A stretch of DNA of 64,000 nt. Source: Pantoea piersonii. GTDB taxonomy: Bacteria > Pseudomonadota > Gammaproteobacteria > Enterobacterales > Enterobacteriaceae. Each line of letters starts with the position of its first letter. Position 1 is the stretch's first letter. The stretch covers positions 435,590-499,589 of the forward strand of contig NZ_RARB01000002.1 of assembly GCF_003612015.1 (NCBI RefSeq), in the 5' to 3' direction. This document shows positions 59,743 to 64,000 of this stretch, piece by piece. The position numbers and the translations under genes are program-made. The notes beneath the pieces are model-generated. The model was given only the letters and a program-made list of their open reading frames with translations, was not told the origin of the DNA and ran no database searches.

Positions 59743-60195
59743 CTGGCTCAGCGGTCACGCGTGCCGCGTTGTAACAGGTGCGGAAGGCAAAGATAAGTGC
59801 CTGGCCGCTATTATTCCCGCGCGTTAACACAATTATTTATTCACGCTTAAACAATCTGGTGCAAAGTCTTTAATTATTGCAGCTTTGAATATATCAATAT
59901 CTGGCTTTTCTGCATTAGGGTTACTCCTATTTACCCCGGCAAATAACGAGCATTATAATTCCCACTCTGCCTGTTTAGTCATTAACAGCTAACTAAAAAA
60001 TAGCGTGCATCCTGAAAGTAAAGAAAAAGCGAAACGCGTAAAGGATTGTTAATTCAGGGCCAGCGCAATATTTTTAAGAGTTTCGCTAGAGTCAGTAGCA
60101 AGGGAATAGCGAATAATCGCCAGATAATCCTAAAAGTGTCATTCCCTTTTTTCTTTCCGCTTTAAATTTCTGACCTACACAGCAGGAGTCAAATC
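59743..60195. other. Intergenic region before acyltransferase
   Basis: About 450 bases, AT-rich in the middle, no convincing gene. Near 60000-60100 it has A-rich runs. SD GCAGGAGTC at 60182. No certain promoter seen. Confidence 0.4.
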
Positions 60196-61278
60196 ATGAG
60201 CAACATCAAGTCAGATGAAATATCATGGATCAATACCCTAAAGGGCGCCTGCATACTGCTGGTCGTGCTATATCACACTGTATTGCCCGGCTTTGAAGGC
60301 ACCCTGAAGTATCTCTCTGCCGGCTGGATACCGGCGGAAATGTGGGTGCAGTTTAATACTGTGCTGTCGCCGTTACGTATGCCCGCCTTTTTCTTCGTAT
60401 CGGGACTGCTGGCCACCAACGGCATTCTAAACCGCCCCTGGAAGCAGGTCTTTACCAGCCGTATCACCAATCTTTTCTATCTCTACATTCTGTGGGGCTT
60501 TATTCAGTGGTGGTCTATTACCGGCATCTCGACTGAAATTACCGGGCAGCGTATTTCTCAAAACCTGAACGCCGCCTATGCCGGTTCGCTGTTTGAATTT
60601 TTAAAGCTCACCTTTATGGCGATGAGCACCTCCTGGTATCTTTACGGGCTTGGCTTATATTTCCTCTGCGCCAAAATATTCCGCCAGCATAAAGTGGCCC
60701 TGTTAGCGATCGCCGTGATCCTTAATTATCTTGCTGTCGAAAAAATTATTCCCATGTGGGGGCCGCAGAGCGTCGCGCAATATTTTGTGTTCTTCCTGCT
60801 GGGCGTATTCTGGAGCCCGGTAATGCTGCGCCTGAGCGAGTGGCGTCGTGAAAACTGGACGCCCTGGGCGATACTGGCGGCGCTTGCTGGCATCCATGTT
60901 ATTTTCGGCCTCGATAAGAGCCTGTTTATGTGCATCATCGCGGTGCTGGTGAGCGTGGCGGTCTGCCGCTGGCTCAATCAACGCTTCAGCATGCGCTTTA
61001 TGAACTGGATAGGGCGTAATACGCTACAAATCTACGTCATTCACCGCATTTTCATTGAGTTCTTCGGCATGTCGGCGATTCTGTTCGCCCAGCGCCATCA
61101 TCTGTTTGAACAGGCCTGGTTCTCCTTTCTGTGGGCCTGCCTCTATCCGGTGGCGATAGTCGGCCTCTGTTCGCTCTGTTCGGTAGCGGTGTGGTCGGTG
61201 ACCAATCGCGGTCTGGGGCAGTCGCTGTTTATCTTCCCGACGCTGATCGGGCTGAAGCGCGCCCGCTCCACAGCCTGA
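60196..61278 (+). CDS. Acyltransferase 3 family membrane protein
   Basis: 360 residues behind CAGGAG. ISWINTLKGACILLVVLYHT with the family His, SPLRMPAFFFVSGLLATNGI, then about ten membrane helices; end GRNTLQIYVIHRIFIEF. Members acylate surface carbohydrates or osmolyte glucans. Chromosomal in composition, unlike the two prophage members. Substrate unknown. Confidence 0.85.
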   Translation: MSNIKSDEISWINTLKGACILLVVLYHTVLPGFEGTLKYLSAGWIPAEMWVQFNTVLSPLRMPAFFFVSGLLATNGILNRPWKQVFTSRITNLFYLYILWGFIQWWSITGISTEITGQRISQNLNAAYAGSLFEFLKLTFMAMSTSWYLYGLGLYFLCAKIFRQHKVALLAIAVILNYLAVEKIIPMWGPQSVAQYFVFFLLGVFWSPVMLRLSEWRRENWTPWAILAALAGIHVIFGLDKSLFMCIIAVLVSVAVCRWLNQRFSMRFMNWIGRNTLQIYVIHRIFIEFFGMSAILFAQRHHLFEQAWFSFLWACLYPVAIVGLCSLCSVAVWSVTNRGLGQSLFIFPTLIGLKRARSTA

Positions 61279-61303
61279 AAAAAAGCCCCGCGCAGGCGGG
61301 GCT
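61277..61303. terminator. Terminator, convergent acyltransferase and msrA
   Basis: AGCCCCGC GCAG GCGGGGCT stem; on the minus strand it is followed by TTTTTTT, so it can end msrA; also sits just past the plus-strand stop. Confidence 0.8.
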
Positions 61304-61345
61304 GATGTCGAACACAGCGCAGCGGGCCTCAGGCCCGCTGTTGGC

Positions 61346-61879
61346 TTAACTCTTTACGCGGTTAGCGAAGCTTTTGCGCAGCTTCTGCAGTTTCGGCGGG
61401 ATCACCGCCATGCAGTAGCCGTTGCGCTGGCCAGCGCCGTCCCAGTAGTCCTGATGGTACGCCTCGGCGGGATACCACTCTTTCAGCGGTTCAATAGTCG
61501 TGACCACCGGATCCTGATGGTCCTGCTGCGCGCGCGCAATGGCGGCGACCGCTTCCGCTTCCTGCTCCGGCGTAGCCGGGAAGATGGCAGAACGATATTG
61601 CGTGCCGATGTCGTTGCCCTGGCGGTTAAGCTGGGTAGGATCGTGAGTGGCGAAGCTGATATCCAGCAGATCGCCATAGCTCACTTTTTCGGGGTCGAAC
61701 CCTATGCGAATCGCTTCTGCATGACCGGTCGCGCCGCTGCATACCTGCTCATAGGTCGGGTTTGGGCGCGCACCGCCGGTATAGCCGCTTTCAACCGACT
61801 CCACGCCGATCACATCTTTAAAAACCGCTTCGGTACACCAGAAACAGCCGCCTGCGATCACTGCGTATTCGATTGCCAT
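61346..61879 (-). CDS. msrA: Peptide methionine sulfoxide reductase MsrA
   Basis: 177 residues. GGCFWCTEAVFKDVIGV with the catalytic Cys12, SGYTGGARPNPTYEQVCSGA, GHAEAIRIGFDPEKVSY, GTQYRSAIF. Reduces methionine-S-sulfoxide. Shorter than E. coli MsrA, so a second type; no MsrB domain. SD CAGGAG. Confidence 0.95.
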   Translation of the reverse strand: MAIEYAVIAGGCFWCTEAVFKDVIGVESVESGYTGGARPNPTYEQVCSGATGHAEAIRIGFDPEKVSYGDLLDISFATHDPTQLNRQGNDIGTQYRSAIFPATPEQEAEAVAAIARAQQDHQDPVVTTIEPLKEWYPAEAYHQDYWDGAGQRNGYCMAVIPPKLQKLRKSFANRVKS

Positions 61880-61971
61880 AATGCTTAACTCCTGTCGAGG
61901 TCGAGTAAGAGAGAGTAAGGACGGCGGCGATCCTTTTCAACCTGCGCATGGCGAGATTTGTTTGCGAGACG

Positions 61972-62538
61972 CTAAATCAGCATCTCCGGTTTAAACTGCC
62001 CGCTGCGATCGAGCACGCGGTCGCCCATGATGGTAAAGCGGCCCTCGCCGGTATAGTGCAGCGTAGGAGGAAACTCCGGCTCGTCAGAGACATGCGCCTT
62101 CACGATTTCGAAAATAAACAGGTTGTAGTTATCCACCATTGAATCGTCATAGAGCTGGCACTCAAAGCTGGCGAAACACTCGTTAATCAGCGGGGCGTTC
62201 ACTACGCTGGCAGGCCCGGGAGTGAGATCGAAGGCATCGAACTTATCCAGTTTGTCGCCGTGGCTGTTGCCGATAGCGACGACCTTATCAATCAGATCCG
62301 CCGAGGGTACGTTCAGCACGCACTGGCCGCTGTCGCGGATCAGCGCATGGCTGTGGTTCATGCTGGAGATCATGCAGCCGACCAGCGACGGCGAAAACTC
62401 CAGTACCGTATGCCAGCCGAGGGTCATGATGTCGCTGTGCGTGCCGAACTGCGAGCTGAGCAGCAGCACCGGGCCTGGCTCCAGATATTTGCGCGCCTTG
62501 CTGACCGGAAAGGCGGTTTTGTGCAGACGTGGACTCAT
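61972..62538 (-). CDS. Flavin reductase family protein (FMN-binding)
   Basis: 188 residues. PVLLLSSQFGTHSDIMTLGW, CMISSMNHSHALIRDSGQCV, NAPLINECFASFECQL: the DIM6/NTAB flavin-reductase-like fold. Often partners of monooxygenases. Minus strand, separate from the oxidoreductase downstream by about 40 bases. Substrate unknown. Confidence 0.85.
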   Translation of the reverse strand: MSPRLHKTAFPVSKARKYLEPGPVLLLSSQFGTHSDIMTLGWHTVLEFSPSLVGCMISSMNHSHALIRDSGQCVLNVPSADLIDKVVAIGNSHGDKLDKFDAFDLTPGPASVVNAPLINECFASFECQLYDDSMVDNYNLFIFEIVKAHVSDEPEFPPTLHYTGEGRFTIMGDRVLDRSGQFKPEMLI

Positions 62539-62579
62539 GGCATTTCCTTGTTTCGGGGCGATGCCATTAAGTGTAGAAG

Positions 62580-63545
62580 CTACAGGTCGATCACCAGCGC
62601 TTTACTGCGGCTGCGCGAACAGCAGAGCGCGATTTGTTGACGCGGCGCAGATTTTTCCTCCTCCGACTGGACGGTGTCGCGGTGGTCCGCCTCGCCTGAC
62701 AGCACCGGCGTCAGACAGGCACCGCACAGCCCCATTTCGCAGGAGAGCGGCACATCAACGCCATTCTCCAGCAGCACGCGGGCGATAGTCTTATCCGCAG
62801 GCACAGGCCAGCTGGCGCCGGTGGAGGCCAGCGTGACGGTAAAGCTCTCGCCGTTTTCCTGCGCGGACGGCGGGAGGGTAGCGCTAAAGGCCTCTGTATG
62901 CACCTGCTCTGCGCGCCAGCCAAGCGCCTGCGCCTGCTGTTGCAGATGCGTCATAAAGCCCTGCGGGCCACAGAGATAGAGATGCGCGCCGCTCACAGGC
63001 GCGCGCAGCGGCTCGGGCAGGTGCTGGCGCGGGCTCTTGCCCTCGGCGCTGCACAGGATTTCACCATAGCCGTGCCGGAAGGGATGAAGCAGATGGCGCG
63101 CCAGGGCGGCGTCCTGGCGTTGCTTCACGTAGTAGTGCAGCGAAAAAGGGACGCCGTCGGCGTCGAGCTGCGCCGCCATCGCCAGCAGCGGCGTCAGGCC
63201 GATGCCTGCGGCGATAAGCACCACCCGCTGCGCCGCCACCAGCGGAAAAAGATTGCGCGGCGCGGAAATCGTGAGCCGCTGGCCCAGGCGCAGCTGCTGA
63301 TGAATATAGCGCGAGCCGCCGCGCGAATCGGCCGCCAGCCCGACGCAGATCAGATAGCGATCCTGGCGCATGGGCGAGCCGGTCAGCGAATATTGCCGCA
63401 CCATGCCGTTGCCCAGCTGCAGGTCGATATGCGCGCCTGCTTCCCAGCGCGGCAGTGGTTCGCCGTCGTCGCGCACCAGGCTCAGCGCAACGGCATGACG
63501 TCCCTGGCGCGACAGACCATCGACAATCACCGTAAAGGTTGTCAT
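62580..63545 (-). CDS. PDR/VanB-type oxygenase reductase
   Basis: 321 residues. FAD part RQYSLTGSPMRQDRYLICVG; NAD part VVLIAAGIGLTPLLAMAAQL, LYLCGPQGFM; C-terminal plant-type 2Fe-2S: CEMGLCGACLTPVLSGEADH with Cys later in ALCCSRS. Passes electrons from NAD(P)H to a Rieske oxygenase, which the next gene encodes. Class IA phthalate-reductase order. Confidence 0.93.
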   Translation of the reverse strand: MTTFTVIVDGLSRQGRHAVALSLVRDDGEPLPRWEAGAHIDLQLGNGMVRQYSLTGSPMRQDRYLICVGLAADSRGGSRYIHQQLRLGQRLTISAPRNLFPLVAAQRVVLIAAGIGLTPLLAMAAQLDADGVPFSLHYYVKQRQDAALARHLLHPFRHGYGEILCSAEGKSPRQHLPEPLRAPVSGAHLYLCGPQGFMTHLQQQAQALGWRAEQVHTEAFSATLPPSAQENGESFTVTLASTGASWPVPADKTIARVLLENGVDVPLSCEMGLCGACLTPVLSGEADHRDTVQSEEEKSAPRQQIALCCSRSRSKALVIDL

Positions 63546-63558
63546 CTCATTTACCTCG

Positions 63559-64000
63559 CTAGACCAGGAAAAATTCGCCGTACCCCTGCTTCTTCAGGCC
63601 GCGACGGTAGGCGATAGAGCTGCGATCGGCCGGGATATGCGCCTCCAGCGTCAGATCGAGCGGCAAACGTTCTGGCATCTGCGTCTCCACCATCAGACGA
63701 TCTTCTTCGAACACGCGGTGGTTAAAGGCGTGTACATCCTCAACCGGTATGTGCAGGTCGAAGTTGCGCGCGATGGGCGCGAACATACGCGTTTTGCGCG
63801 CCGAGACTGGCGAGGCGGCATTCATAATGACCAGCCGCGCCGCGTCGGGAAAATGCACCGTCAGCGTGGCGGTAAAGGGCAAATACATCTCAAAATGACG
63901 CAGCCACTGAAAGCCTTCCGGCGCCTGCTGATCCGAACCTGCCGCAAAGTTGGATACGGAGCTCCAGTAGTCAACCGCAAAGCCATACTCCGTCTCGACA
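63559..64000 (-). CDS. Rieske oxygenase catalytic subunit, C-terminal part
   Basis: Open beyond the window; 146 residues visible. VDYWSSVSNFAAGSDQQAPE, FHIPVEDV-like DLHIPVEDVHAFNHRVFEED, then MVETQMPERLPLDLTLEAHI, PADRSSIAYRRGLKKQGYGE is the usual end of vanillate-demethylase-type Rieske oxygenases. The Rieske centre itself lies outside. Pairs with the reductase 13 bases downstream. Substrate unknown. Confidence 0.8.
   Translation of the reverse strand, partial: VETEYGFAVDYWSSVSNFAAGSDQQAPEGFQWLRHFEMYLPFTATLTVHFPDAARLVIMNAASPVSARKTRMFAPIARNFDLHIPVEDVHAFNHRVFEEDRLMVETQMPERLPLDLTLEAHIPADRSSIAYRRGLKKQGYGEFFLV

Noticed and set aside
59606-59830. Minus-strand frame with GWS repeats across the 9-bp array
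   Set aside because: Open only because the repeat length is a multiple of three; no SD, and it overlaps the tcyN end.
1-64000. tRNA or rRNA genes
   Set aside because: No cloverleaf or rRNA-like sequence was recognised by eye, including at the prophage right end; a tRNA scan would settle it.

Overview
The window comes from a gram-negative enterobacterium (Enterobacterales). The right-hand 23 kb carries the order yedD, amyA, fliT, fliS, fliD, fliC, fliA, fliZ, dcyD, tcyJ, tcyL, tcyN, with proteins closely resembling their E. coli and Salmonella counterparts. An HNH protein sits where Salmonella has fliB. This layout suggests an Erwiniaceae-type host (Pantoea, Erwinia or Mixta), but the genus is inference.

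Positions 1 to about 38.8 kb, with debris to about 40.9 kb, are a lambdoid, siphovirus-type prophage whose left end lies outside the window. In order it holds: the cI/cro switch with three ACAG-N6-CTGT operators; cII; O and P replication genes with iterons and an AT-rich stretch inside O; a nin-like block with a transglycosylase-like (TGT/DpdA-like) protein, NinB, NinG and an HNH nuclease; the Q antiterminator; a pinholin, SAR endolysin, Rz and nested Rz1 lysis cassette; terminase, portal, capsid and connector genes; and tail genes from the tail tube through tape measure, M, L, K, I and J to an S74-type fibre. Accessory genes (morons) sit between these modules, often on the opposite strand or with their own hairpins: a beta-helix-like protein, an RBS-in-hairpin gene, a coupled gene pair behind a CI-type operator, a lipoprotein, two acyltransferases and an SOS-box gene pair.

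The prophage right end (about 36 to 41 kb) is scrambled. It has an N-terminally broken integrase, a second integrase scrap, two copies of a 22-bp att-like repeat, a decayed tailspike and two acyltransferase cassettes next to diverged repeats.

The host segment starts near 41 kb. It has a lipoprotein, zinT behind a Zur box, a 21-residue membrane peptide, and an acidic 54-residue protein. Next is an unusual island in which a CI-like repressor lacking its catalytic serine faces three membrane or low-complexity genes across two 16-bp operators. It continues with an MsgA/DinI-type SOS gene, then yedD and amyA and the flagellar late genes. Sigma-28 promoters are visible before fliC, fliD, fliA and the HNH gene. 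The cystine/D-cysteine genes (dcyD-tcyJLN), a third acyltransferase, msrA, and a flavin-reductase plus Rieske oxygenase cluster close the window.

The strongest candidates for something undescribed are the repressor-controlled island (43.3 to 45.7 kb), the sigma-28-linked HNH gene (53.5 to 54.6 kb), the gene pair at 23.6 to 24.7 kb and the transglycosylase-like gene at 4.2 to 4.9 kb.
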